Source: Polytrichum commune
Lineage: Eukaryota > Streptophyta > Polytrichopsida > Polytrichales > Polytrichaceae
DNA length: 60,000 bases
NCBI GenBank assembly: GCA_950295325.1
Contig: OX485808.1
Location: forward strand, 26,124,527 to 26,184,526
Direction of reading: 5' to 3'
Shown here: piece after piece, positions 47,803 through 59,123 of the stretch
How the letters are laid out: each line of letters starts with the position of its first letter
How positions within the stretch are numbered: position 1 is the first letter of the stretch
The notes under the pieces: model-generated
Databases searched by the model: none
The model's input: only the letters and a program-made list of their open reading frames with translations
Told to the model about the DNA's origin: nothing
Position numbers and translations under genes: made by a program

Positions 47803-47816
47803 TATCTCCAGCTTAA

Positions 47817-48917
47817 CCCCTACCTAACTTTCCATTATCTCCTACGTATCTATGTTCTTGTTGTGGATTCGCGTGCATGTCTAAATTTGCGTCCTCGTAA
47901 TATATCCAAATCGTCCTCAAAATGGATACCCTAGCCCTCTATAACTTTTGTAAACCACAATCATAACTTATACCCTATTTGTGCACCCGCATGCTACATG
48001 TATGGAAATCTAGGCACCCCTTAAGACGTATTCTTAGGGGGTGCACTCTTCAAATGATGTAACAAACTAACGTGAGTGTGAGAAGGGACATTATTCTAGG
48101 CGTTAGTGCACATGGTATAAAAAACACGGAGGCATTTATTTTCTCAAGTATGTTTAAATAAGAAGGCTATTGAGGGTTTTTCAGTGGAGGTAGATGTACA
48201 AAAAGGGGTCCTATAGTTTAGAGAAAACATTGACAATACCCTATCCTAAATTCATTCCATTCATTGCCTAACTTCAATAATGTGTATTATAGGATCAAAT
48301 TATTATGTGTAGCATCCTACAATTAAAAATTCCTTCAATACATATCTTATTGGAGAGTGAAAGTGGATTGTTTACATGATCAAGACCTGTTTTTTCATGA
48401 TTTATATTTTGTTTGTAACTGAGACCTTTGTCATAACGTACCATTGTTTTTCTCTAGAATGTTTTTGGGTATATATAGAGAAATTTTATTTCATCGTCAC
48501 CCCCACACATCATTTAGAATTTCAGTCAAAAGTGTGTCCATGTGTATGTATTACTTCTCTTATGAACTTATCTCGGTCCTTTCAAAGTTAAACCCTAAAC
48601 GTTTGGGCCTATTCCCAAAAGTCAAAGCACTACACATGAGTAATCTTTGTTCCCTTGAAGGAGTGCAAATTCCAAAGTAAAATCATACATAGGTAGGCAA
48701 ATGATTGTCTAACCTTGTAACCGAAATGTCATATTGGTTGGACCATACCTGGATTACTTATGAATTTTTGCACATAAAAGAGGTGAAAATCAAAAGTAAA
48801 TTCATTGTAAGCAACGAATTTCATCCATGTAGAGGTAGTATGTATTCCTCAACAAGTAAGAAAACTCAAAAGAATCAGTTACAATGAGGCACATGATTGA
48901 CGCATCCCTAGAACTCT
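47817..48917. other. AT-rich intergenic DNA
   Basis: No coding or repeat signal that I can support. Confidence 0.3.
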
Positions 48918-49367
48918 GGGCCAGTTTACAATGTGGACCATGAAGTTGGACCAGGGCTCTACAAGGCAGCTGATTGGCTGTTGAAGTTCTCCCGGGAGAA
49001 CTTCGGTTTACAGTTAGGAAAAAATGGCAGAGGGACCATGAAGGTCGAGGTCCCCAAAATATCATTTTTAAGGCCTAATAAATGCACTGACATAGTCCAG
49101 CGGGTTTGGCGGTGAGAGAGGCAAGAGAGGTGGTCTGGTAGGAAAAGGCAAGGGCCCATGTCAGAGAAATACTATTCCAATAAATTTTTAATGAATCTAC
49201 CTTTTATGTGCCTTAATTATACCATAACCCATGAGAGATACTAACACTACCTTGCCCTACCCCTTAAACCGGCTCACACGTGTTTCACCAAACAACGTGG
49301 GACATCTAGAACTCAAGAATTCAAGTGCAGATTTGTTTTTTTGGTCTACCAAATGAAATGTTTGGAA

Positions 49368-49440
49368 TTTTGGGGCTTGTAATATACCGTTGAAAAGGTC
49401 TTGAAAATACCTTTCCAACGGTATATTACACACCCCAAAA
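49368..49440. repeat. Hairpin with 32-bp stem and 9-nt loop
   Basis: Arm 1 (49368-49399) contains TTTTGGGGCTTGTAATATAC; arm 2 (49409-49440) is its complement with about three mismatches. The loop is about 9 nt. The shape is that of a small foldback or a young MIRNA-like locus. Confidence 0.75.
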
Positions 49441-49799
49441 TGTTTACAAAATGAAGTTGAAAAACTAAAAAGAAAAATCTGTAGTGGTTTAGTGACTGTA
49501 GATCAGAGTAGTCAAAAGCAGAGTTCGGGAAGTTTTTGAAGCCTTAGTGGCTAATTGCCGGTAGTTGCTCCGAAGGGTCGAATTTTTTCCAATTTACATC
49601 GGCAAGAGCCGGTCTTTTGTAAAATCAATCGGCCAATTGCTTATATTTTCATATTTTCATTGGTCAATATCCGATTAAATGGAATTCATATCGGCACTAA
49701 TTGTTTAAAAAATGTATGAAAAGTTACTAGAAATCATTTCTTAGTACAAATTCTTGAATAAGTGAAAAGAAAAGGCATGTTCAAAACTTTAAATTTGAA

Positions 49800-49862
49800 G
49801 AGTTAATATCCTTGGCAGGAATTGAACCTAGCAATGCCTTCACCGCTTGAAGGTCAAGGGTC
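49800..49862 (-). other. tRNA-like fragment with B-box-like GGTTCAATTCC
   Basis: On the minus strand a D-arm-like AAGCGGTGAAGGC is followed closely by GGTTCAATTCC, which fits the pol III B-box consensus. The anticodon arm is missing. It could be a SINE head or a decayed tRNA; no 3' body or target duplication was found. Confidence 0.3.
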
Positions 49863-51015
49863 CCCCAATTCTTCATAGAAGCAATTGGATTTGGTCATGG
49901 AAAGGTTGCATAATTCAAAAAGTTTAAGGTTTAGGGTGCTTCCTCAAGTGCATCATGAGATGCCCCAGACAAATAGCGCTATGGATGCTTCCGGCTGAAA
50001 TCCAGTAACTCACAAGAAGAATCAGCTACATTTCCAGGACATTTTTTGGTCCATCGGCTAATTGCCGGAGGATTGAAATTACAGTCGGATTGCCATCCGA
50101 TGGTTGGAAATTTGGACCGGCCATGAGGGGAAATCCATCGGCTGATAATGAACTAGCCGTCGGTTTTCCCCGAACATAGGTCAAAAGAAGTGCAATGGGA
50201 AATCTTCTAACACTAATTATCAAAGAATTGAAAATTAGTGTTGAGCAAGGTAGGATGGTAACAACATTAAATGTAATCAAACACTAAATATCCTATTGAA
50301 TGTAGTGACAACACAAGGCATATGTCACATGTAAATTACATTGAGCATGTACAAATTAAATTGCTCATTTTTTTGGTTGTAAAAATTGTTGTGAGAAGTT
50401 TTGCAAGCCACATCTTCGACACATTTAACAAGAAGTGAAGACAAGTGAAGCCCAAGAGAAGACAAGGAATGATCAAACTTAATTTTTTTTTCAAAACTGC
50501 CCTTTTTGGGCATGTATTCAAAAAAATCAGCACCTTCACTTTTTGGTGCATGGTCATTCTTCTTGGTCCACATTTGGTTTACACCTAGTGAGGGGCCCAA
50601 GGCTCTCAAAACAATTTTTTTATGAAGTTGGACCATGAAAGCTGGACCATGAACTCGGACCATTGACAAAGGCCATCTTCCATGGTCCGACTTCATGGTC
50701 CATAGTGTAAACCGGCCCTCAGTTTGCATTTTGGGCACTCCGATGTCGATTTCCCCAACAACGTCAAACCTACCAGTCAGGTCCTTTGCTCAATCCCAAC
50801 AGTCCAGAGATGCATCGTAACCTAACTTAAACATCTTGTGAAAAGAAATCTCTTCACTAACAAAGATTTGGGAATCGATGATTCGACCGTACTTTGACGA
50901 GACATCGACCACTTTGTGGTTGCCCATGCTTGTGGTTACGGGTAGGGATGAAATGTTTGGAGGGGCAGCCCCCACTTAAGGGGAGGGAGGAGTGGTGGGA
51001 CCCACACACCAATTA

Positions 51016-51615
51016 CAGTCCACCCTCTATAAATGTTACACCTATAAGTGTTAACCCTCTCTAAATGTTAACTTTCTTCTACTCCCCACATATTGCACAC
51101 TATGAATGTTAAACGTGTTAACTATTAACAAAATGGTACTCCCTTCTTTGTAAATTTAACTCTATAAATGTTAATGAATGAAATACAACCATAATATGGA
51201 TGATAAAAACTACACATCCAGTTACATTCCTCTCTCTCTCACCATTAGACTTGCAATCTAGTTTTGGTACCATTAGAAGGTACATGGAATCATGTTCATG
51301 TGATGTGTCCAAGTATGTGGGTTTGTTGGTGCAGATTGAGAAATATTTGCAAGTTGTGCATGCAGATGAATCTCACCAAAGAACCATTGATTCATACTTC
51401 ACCCGTGAGTTGTAAACTTGATATTGAATAAAGTTTTGATTGGGTTTGCAATTTTATGAATGGTATTCTCTCACAAGGACTCTTCACAATTGCTTATATT
51501 TATAAATGTTAAGATTTGTATATTGCTCAAAAAAGTAATTTTATAATTGTTAACACCTCTATAAATGTTAACTTTGATCCACTCCCGAGGGTTAACATTT
51601 ATAGAGGGTAGACTG
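51016..51615 (+). mobile_element. pogo/Tigger-like internally deleted element (TSD TA)
   Basis: The ends are CAGTCCACCCTCTATAAATG and, inward from the right, CAGTCTACCCTCTATAAATG, with TA outside both (51014-51015 and 51616-51617). CAGT termini plus TA duplication fit the IS630-Tc1-mariner group, pogo branch. Inside, an open frame ending at 51415 reads SSFGTIRRYMES and closes with HQRTIDSYFTREL, like the C-terminus of pogo/Tigger transposases. The catalytic DDE part is missing from the 600-bp element. Confidence 0.75.
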
Positions 51616-51859
51616 TAGTGCGGAAACATGAGGTTTGGTGGCCATTAATGAAGGAGCTAAGGGAGGGGGCCCTCCCATTGGCCATCACCAATGTAGGCAC
51701 TAATGTAGGCATTGGTTTCTATTGGGTAATTAAGCTGAGGCTGGAGGCCTTCATGCTCCATTTCTTCTCCCATTGGTCCCCTTCCCGGAGCTTCATGACG
51801 TCAGCCTGGTGTTTCTTGCTGCCAAGTCCTTTGGAGCCTTCAATTTAAAGCCACACTAA

Positions 51860-52358
51860 GGGCCACTTCACACACGACACTGAGAGCCCATGACCATTAC
51901 ACTTCAAGCACTCTCATTGGTGGAAATGGCGGAGCCGGTCCAAATTCACTTCACACTACGCTTGAGGGACCAACGGAGTATGTGAATGTAAGATGGATGT
52001 AAAGTCTACATGGATTCCTACATGACATCAAATGGATCATGTTTCATGGTCACTTGGACTATTCTCAAAAACCACCTCTTGGAAGTAGGTCTAACACAAA
52101 ACCGGGAGACCATGGTACTCCGAACGCTCACAACTATCGATTTATTCTATTATATCATGTGTGAGGACCCGCATGAATAATAATTCATTGAAATAGCATT
52201 TGATTGAAGACCCGGTCACATACGACTTCACACTACACTTGAGGGTCCGTGACCACACTACATGATTTTGAAAGTGTCTTGGGACAGCCTTTGGACACTT
52301 TCTTTTGGGCTCTCACAATTTCATGGTCACGGCTCTTGGCTCGTGTGTGAAGTGACCC
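51860..52358. mobile_element. MITE, GGGCCACTTCACA family, copy 2 (TSD TAA)
   Basis: It starts GGGCCACTTCACACACGAC and ends, inward from the right, GGGTCACTTCACACACGAG. TAA flanks both sides (51857-51859 and 52359-52361). It is 499 bp against 354 bp in copy 1, with an extra repeat of the CACTTCACACTACRCTTGAG block inside. Same family as 7458-7811. Confidence 0.85.
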
Positions 52359-52915
52359 TAAACATCATACTTAGTGCCACTTACTATTTGGAGTTACACG
52401 GTGCTAAGTTATATGCTTTTGGCGATTGATGTAGAGTTTTGTTTTGCCCACTAAAGTCGCTAATGTTCTATGGTGTCCAAACGACCAATTTGACATTTGT
52501 CGGTGAAATATGAGGTGTCTAAATACACCATTGCGTGATTTCCAATAGCAATGTCATGCCCACACATACTTCATTTCGAAAAAGGGTATTTAGTGTTTGA
52601 TTATGTTTGAATGTTGTTACCACCCTACCGTGTTCAACAATAATTTTTCATTCTTTGACAATTAGCGTTAGACATAAGTGTGTCGTTACCTTTCCTGTTG
52701 CCACCTCCCATCCTGTGAAGCGTGGATTTTCACTAGACTTGCGATTTTTTCGTATCCTTACTAACGCTAAATTCAAACATGTAACTTCCGCGTATTACCA
52801 TAGTTGATGTTTAGTGTTTGAGTTTACATTTGATGTTACTTGCTTTCATAGGGTTATTGACATTTAGTGTATGCGTTCGTATTTAGTGTTCCAAACACTA
52901 ATTGTCATTTTTAGT

Positions 52916-53084
52916 GTAGTTGGCATAGTCAGTGAACGGCTCCCACCACTATGGGTGACTTTTTCATCACTATTAGCCAACAATTGGATGTAACGTAATG
53001 GAGTTTTACCCGTTTGCTAGCTAAAAAACAAACAAAAAATACCACCCATACTGGTGGGAGCCGTTCACTAGCTATGCCCACTAC
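52916..53084. mobile_element. 169-bp foldback element with 42-bp arms
   Basis: Arms 52916-52957 and 53043-53084 are inverted copies: GTAGTTGGCATAG against GTAGTGGGCATAG, then an identical AGTGAACGGCTCCCACCA. About 38 of 42 positions match. The 85-bp middle is AT-rich. No clear target duplication was found. The transcript would fold into one long hairpin. Confidence 0.8.
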
Positions 53085-54250
53085 TATGAGTGGGCATGAG
53101 TGGGCATGCCTCAAGTGACAATGAATACAATATTTAGTGTACTATGGTAGATGGGCCCTAAATGGTTAAGGTATAAATACCAAAAAGGTGAAAATGAGTT
53201 GATTTGGCCAAAAAGAGTGGCTTGAAATTTGTGCGATATTTTTCAAAGATTGAGCAAAGGAGATGACAAGGAATGCAAGTTGTTTCATAACTTTATTCCA
53301 TGTAAATAATTACTTGCATTTTTCCCAAAGAGGCAAGTAAGTCAAACTCAAATATTATAAAATATATTGGATGTTAAGAAATATTACAAACATCTTGAAG
53401 ATATGTTGGGAAATGAATTGCTACCCACTGAAGTGGCACCACTGCAACCTAAGTTATGGGATCATGGCTAAAAGTTCATACGATGAAGCAAGACTTCATG
53501 TATTGTTGTAGAGAAGCCATCATCCTCATTTGTACACCATCAAAAACCAAATTTACAATTTTTTTTCACAAAACATATGGTTGTTTTGTGACAGTTTTGG
53601 AGTTGCACATCTTCAAAATTGATGCACATAAGCACTTATACATATTTGTAGAAAGCTTAAATCCAAGCTAGTGCTAAGGCATACATTTTCAATGACACTC
53701 ATCCTAGCTTTGTCAAGTTTTGGTTGATCCAACAACGGTGTCCAACACAAGCTATAGACTATGATGAAATAGGGGACTTCTCTATAAGAAATGTATATCC
53801 AAGACAAAGCATTTCGCTCAAATGCCAACATAATGGTAATGTGTGCAACTGAATGGAAACTCCACAACCAATTTATAAACTTCTAGGACTTAAGGGTCAA
53901 GTGGAATGTGCAACACAATGAGCTTTCCATGGACAATATTATACTCCACTAGGAATTGGACGGAAGCCTAAAGATTGGAGTGTGTGATTGGGGATGCACA
54001 ATGCATTCGCATCAAAAGGTCAAGTCACTTTGGCATGTAGAAAGTGAAGAAGAAAGGGAAATTTGAAGAAGGAGAAGTTTTGGGTGGCACCCGAATTGCT
54101 TTATGTCCACAATAGGTTAGTATGAGGCCAACAGGCTCGCAGTCATGCTCGTGTGAAAATACGGGCGTTATTTTTTCTTTCCACAATAGGAGACAACACG
54201 ATCCAAATGTACATTACACCATGAAAACTAAGTGTTCTACGGTCGGTGTA
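53085..54250. other. Intergenic DNA, possibly decayed LINE upstream part
   Basis: No intact frame. It lies directly 5' of a reverse-transcriptase remnant on the same strand, so part may belong to that LINE. Confidence 0.3.
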
Positions 54251-54255
54251 TTTGC

Positions 54256-54400
54256 ATGGCAATTTTGCATCAATGGTCATGACCTAATTCTCTTTGCTAG
54301 TAACTCTCAAAATTTTTTGACCTTTACACTAAATGCCTTGTGCACCAAAACCAAAGAGACATGCCTTACATTGGACTGGATGAAACATCGGATGTAGATA
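54256..54400 (+). pseudogene. Reverse-transcriptase fragment of a LINE
   Basis: The frame FCINGHDLILFASNSQ, then LNALCTKTKETCLTL, resembles the LINE RT catalytic block (YADD-LILFA, then TGLTLN-KT). The catalytic YADD is altered to INGHD and a stop follows soon after, so it is dead. It may belong to the same LINE family as the remnants at 33-37 kb, but there is no shared segment to prove it. Confidence 0.5.
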
Positions 54401-54579
54401 AACTTTGTGACGTGGAATGAACCCATAGTCTTTTGAAGAACCGAGATCAAGGAAAATATCAAAGATATTCAGTTTTGTTGGGTTTATCATGGGGGCTTCC
54501 ATAGTATGCATGTATTATTGACATGAACATTTTGATAGATTTTTGATACCTTTGTTATAATGCAATATGTTTTTTCTCC

Positions 54580-54830
54580 TCTCTACTTGACACTTGGACA
54601 TTTTGATACTTGGACCACTTGGATACTTGAGAAGCTTATAAACTTGGAACTTTTACTTAGGATTGTAAACTTAGATTACTCGGATAACTTGGCACTTGAG
54701 AGATTACTTGGAAAACTTGGAAACTTGAGTACTTGAAAGACAACTTGCAACTTTACTTGGAAACTCAAGCACTTGAGAACTTACTTGAATACTCATGTAA
54801 CTTGGACACTTTAGAGACTTGAGAATTTCC
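54580..54830. repeat. Cryptic ACTTGGA minisatellite
   Basis: About 20 loosely spaced copies of ACTTGGA, ACTTGAG or ACTTAG words occur at 8-14 bp spacing. The array is irregular and fades after about 54830. Confidence 0.65.
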
Positions 54831-54839
54831 AAGGCAAGT

Positions 54840-56930
54840 GAAGATTCATCAACCGGATCAATTAACTTAGGAATGGAAATACTTGAAGATTTCCAAGACA
54901 TGTGAAAATTAATCGACCAAATCAATTACTACGACTTGCAACTACAAACCAAATACTTGATCGATCACTTGGCATCCAAAAGAAAGAGAGAACCGGTTAT
55001 CTAGGGCAAGCCCACTTACCATTCTTCTAGCTTAGGTGAATTGATACTAAGGGGATTATTGAGTGGATGTGATACCTAGTTACAAAGGAGGGTACCTCAA
55101 GGAATGTAGAGGCAAATACATGCTTTCACCTCAAAGCCATTTTGGAGTTTGAAGTGATTTTTTTGGAGTTCAAAACAACATACCAAATCAACGGACATTC
55201 CGCCTTCAAGTCTTCACCAACCTCTCAAACCAAATGAAATGTCATTACTATTTCCTAAGTAAAATTTTCATTAAGTACATGAATATTCTTTTATTAATAA
55301 CAAGAGGATTTGTGAAGAAATTAGTGAAAGAATCTTGACTAAGATATGCAATCTTAATATTACATTGAAAAAACAAATATTAGGAAACATTGATAGATCC
55401 CTATAAATTGGTAGGAAGGAATCAAGATATACACTCAACCTTGACATTAGGTCTTAGGGAAACATAAACTTGAAAAGCGTTGGAGACTTTACCTCGTAAG
55501 GAAAATTCTTAATATAGGAAGGAAACTTGCAAGGTGTGTTATCACATTATTTACGTAAATGGAAACTTAGAGGGATTCTAATGAAGAACAAGTGTAGAAT
55601 TGCAAAGTATGAAACCTTGTTCAAAGAAACACAACATAAAGGTGAAATCAATTGAAGTCATAAGAGAAGAGATGTAGGATAGATTTTTTAGGGGTACAAT
55701 TTAAATAATTCAAAGTGTACCTGAAAGAAATTATATCCTCACCTTCAACACACCACATCTTTCAAACATTTTATAAGGAAAGGAGATAAGAGTTAGAAGT
55801 AGTAAGAATTCATATTAACCTAATCTCCCGAAGTTGTAAGATTTGTGTAAAGTTTGTTTAAAATAAGATAAAATACATTAAATTCATTTTTTCTTAAAAT
55901 ATTTGTAATGTTTCCCTCAAGTTTATAATGAATCCAAGGAATATGAAATAAAATCCAACCTCAAAATATGTAAAGCCATGAAATCTATGTCCAAATCCGG
56001 ATCTAGCCATTAGCTTTTGAGCAATATTGTTTTATGATATGTTTTGAAGATCTCATCTTGATATTTTGTATTTGAGCACCTAACACAACAATAAAGGGAA
56101 CCATGATTTAAAAATAAATAAAATTTAAACAACACTTTTCTATTATTTTTAGGCGTTTGACCAAAAAATTATGGTTTAAATATACCGAAGCATTTTTTTC
56201 CCATATACTTGACCATGCTTGGTTCCCCAAGGTACACAACCCATAGTAATAGGTCTTAGGGAAGATTGAGTTAGTGTTTATAAAGACTAATGTTACGTTG
56301 GATTAAGGTTTCTAGTAACACTCAAGCAAAAAAAAACATGCATAGAGGAGTCCTTCGATTTTGTGGAACATGGTGTGGCTCCTACCACATCTATGTTGGA
56401 GACTAACTACCCATCTTAGTGGCATGTCGCTAGATTGCCCCCCATCTTAGACAAAGGATGTTGGGCAATGCAAGTCAATACAAGGACTTTGTGCAATATC
56501 AAAGTTGGAACTCGCAAACATGGCACCCTTGCTCCTATATACATTGTATGAAGAAGGAGTAGTATTCCACCAACAATGTGGAGTATGAGTTTTGGTTTTT
56601 CCCTGACGACATCAAGCGTTTTGTGAGTGGCAACAAGAAGAAATATGTGTTGAATTGGCATGTAGTATCTAGCACATAGCTTGTGAAAATAACATACCAA
56701 TTTGTCAAGGGAGGAGGTTTCGATGCTCATAGATGCCAGATTCCAATTGCAGTAGAGGGAGGCACTTTCTCCTCATTATAGGCTTTCTACCATTGTCACA
56801 CTTCCAATCCCTCGGTTGCATTTATGCTTGTCACCAAACCTAGAGACCCACCAACTTCTAGGTTCAGGAAGACAATACGTCACAACCTGTCAACAACGAC
56901 AACATATCACAAAAACAAATGGGAGAGCAC
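54840..56930. other. AT-rich gene-free DNA
   Basis: No frame over about 105 codons and no recognisable domain. Runs of A/T at 56100-56200 and a poly-A tract near 56330 are the only features. Confidence 0.3.
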
Positions 56931-56934
56931 TAGA

Positions 56935-57255
56935 CTCATGGACGGTTACTATGTGGTTGGAGTCGTTACTATTCCATATCATTGATTTGGAGTTTTAATT
57001 AACATTGTCTCCAAGGAGGACACGGCACGCCGTGCCACAATTGGAGACATACCACATTGCACGTGCCCGGACTTCACGAAAATGTCTTTTCATGCATTGA
57101 AAAATAAAGGGAAATGGGTGTAGTGCAAACATCTTTATTGTGTGTTTAAAATTTTGTGCTTGATCACGAGAGTGACAAGTTCATTCATGCTCCAACCTAC
57201 ACCTGTAATGAGGTCATGTGGCTACTTGAACTTGCCAATGTTCTTGAGTGTGAGT
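56935..57255 (+). pseudogene. SWIM zinc-finger transposase remnant (MULE-like)
   Basis: One frame reads GYYVVGVVTIPYH, a stop, then DIPHCTCPDFTKMS, KGKWV, a stop, and CKHLYCVF. The C-x-C...C-x-H spacing is that of a SWIM zinc finger, found at the C-terminus of MULE-type transposases and FAR1-like proteins. Two in-frame stops show decay. No upstream transposase core or TIR was found. Confidence 0.5.
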
Positions 57256-57427
57256 AATGTTCCCAAGTGTTGTGTTGAGCTACATGCTTGAGAATGTCAT
57301 TAATTGACATGTATTGATGTGATTTTTTACATTGAAAATCAACAATAGACTAATAGGTTTCGTAGTATCCATGGTTATAAGCCCCCTTCACTCTTGTTCA
57401 TTCAAATTATTAAAGCATTACAGTTTG

Positions 57428-57490
57428 AGGTGTTCACGTGTAATTAATTACGGTTTGATGGCGGTTTGTGCTTAGTTTCATGTGAACACC
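57428..57490. repeat. Small inverted repeat (13-bp arms)
   Basis: AGGTGTTCACGTG is complemented by CATGTGAACACCT about 40 bp downstream. It may be the fold of a short element or chance. Confidence 0.35.
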
Positions 57491-57614
57491 TTCAACCCAC
57501 TATTACCTAGAAACTAATGGGCAAGTAGCCTACATGCACACTCACCGAAGTGTCTCTCTTTCGTAGCGCTCCCAAGCATTACAACACAACAATTTAAAGA
57601 CACTGCAGGTTGTG

Positions 57615-57905
57615 GAAAAAAGAAAAAAGAACGCCCGTATTGGCATACCGGCGTGACTTCGAGCCCGTTGGCCTTATACGTGATGCAGTATATGGTTTTA
57701 TGCCTCCTTTGGGGAGGTGGGCTCTGATGGGTCACTACTAACTAGTAGTCCGTTGTTGTTATGGTGGGGGGACCGGTGTCTGTCTAGTTTTTGTTTGTTT
57801 AATACTAAATAAGTGAGGTATTTAATGGCGTTTTGGTGTATGTCTTTCATGAGTTTTTCGATGTTTGATTTTGGGATTTTTAATTATGTGAGTTTTTGAA
57901 TGGAG
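57615..57905 (-). mobile_element. 5'-truncated second copy of the LINE 3' end
   Basis: On the minus strand the conceptual peptide LKIPKSNIEKLMKDIHQNAI, then KYLTYLVLNKQKLD, matches the end of block 3 of the LINE at 33-37 kb. Both copies stop at the same place (GGGCGTTCTTTT), with variable 5' ends, as expected of target-primed, 5'-truncated insertions. The frame has a stop. Confidence 0.65.
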
Positions 57906-59123
57906 GTTGTGGAAAATAAGACTACCATCATTGATTGCATCTTTAGTGATGAGAGGATGTAGCAGTTGTGCATATCCAGATCGCTCCATGAGGAAGTCAA
58001 GAAGTGCCATTGGAACTCCTAATGCGATCATCTTTGCCATTGCCAACAACTACAAAATGCTCATGAAACCTTAACTATGAGGTTCTTCCACTCTTAATTT
58101 GTGTAGGTGATTTGGTGAGTTTGCACAATTACAAGATTGCAAGAGTTCTTCATTTAAGGTTCAATAGAAACTCCACCTCACTTCACTTCACTTCACTCAC
58201 GGTTGAAGACTCAAAAAGAACCAATGTTGGTCTAGAACTCCATACTTGGTATTAACCGTAGAGGGGGCTGGATATGAGAAGATGGGAGTGGCTAGTTGAC
58301 ACATGCGAACCCTGCCCCATCAAATTCCGTAATACAGTTGTACTTGTTCACACTAGAATCTAGTGGGCGATCAGCCTACGTGGGAAACTCACCCTTATTG
58401 GAGCCTAGTGGCATCGATCATTTATTGTATTTTGATTTATTATTGTCGGGAACAATTGAGATGAATGTTGGGGCACAAAGCCAACACGAAAGTCTGACAA
58501 ACCATTAAGCTATAAAGTAAGTCAATGTCCTTTTTCTTACACATAATTAAGTTACCTGACCGTGTACGTCACACATCATATTTATGTACCCATCTGGTAG
58601 ATTTTAGGTACGACACACTACTTTATGTTGATTGTCATTGTAATGGATTTCTGGTTCGTTTTGCTGCTTTTGGGTTCTGCAGATTTTCCTTTTTGAGGAT
58701 TGCCTGACATAATATAAACATACTTTACTACCTTCAAATCTTCCTCCAGTGGCTTGACTAGAAAATATGAACTCCAAACCATCATGAGCTCATCAATCAT
58801 TACAAGGATCACGAAGCCGCGTCTTTGAACTACACTAAATAGCGTCAATACTGTGACTAACAGTAATTTCTAAAAAACTTCAAATATATATATATTGACT
58901 CTCAAAACTAAGTCAGTGACTCACACTACATCAGTTTTCATACACAATGCCAGGCAAATAGAAACAAGAACATACAAACTTTCACTTATGCAAGTTAATA
59001 GGCGCAGTTTGGTACTTTTTTTCCAAAGTCTCTTGCTTATTGCGAAACTACACACAGAGAAACAATGTTTTGAAAAGAACTTTATATGTTGACTCATATT
59101 CGTAACTTACATCTATCTATAGA
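57906..59123. other. Intergenic DNA and probable 3' flank of the Tc1-like element
   Basis: No gene is seen. The right part (58860-59123) lies 3' of the transposase stop and may include that element's terminal repeat, but the matching left end is outside the window. Confidence 0.3.

Larger units (their letters stand above)
48918..50718. mobile_element. Possible element bounded by 36-bp inverted repeats
   Basis: Left arm 48918-48953 begins GGGCCAGTTTACAATGTGGA. Right arm 50683-50718, read inward, begins GGGCCGGTTTACACTATGGA; both continue CCATGAAGTYGGACCA. The 1.8-kb interior has no transposase-like frame. No target duplication matches outside the arms. A second, internal GGTTTACAC end near 50577 makes a separate 140-bp element at the right edge equally possible. 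Confidence 0.35.
50195..52690. repeat. Inverted pair of about 100-bp repeats, 2.3 kb apart
   Basis: The segment at 52585-52690 (starting ATTTAGTGTTTGATTA) is present in inverted form at 50195-50300, sharing the AATGTTGTTACCA.CCTACC core and the TTCTTTGA.AATTAG end. The span between holds the pogo-like and second GGGCC elements. It may be two copies of a dispersed repeat in opposite orientation. Confidence 0.6.
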
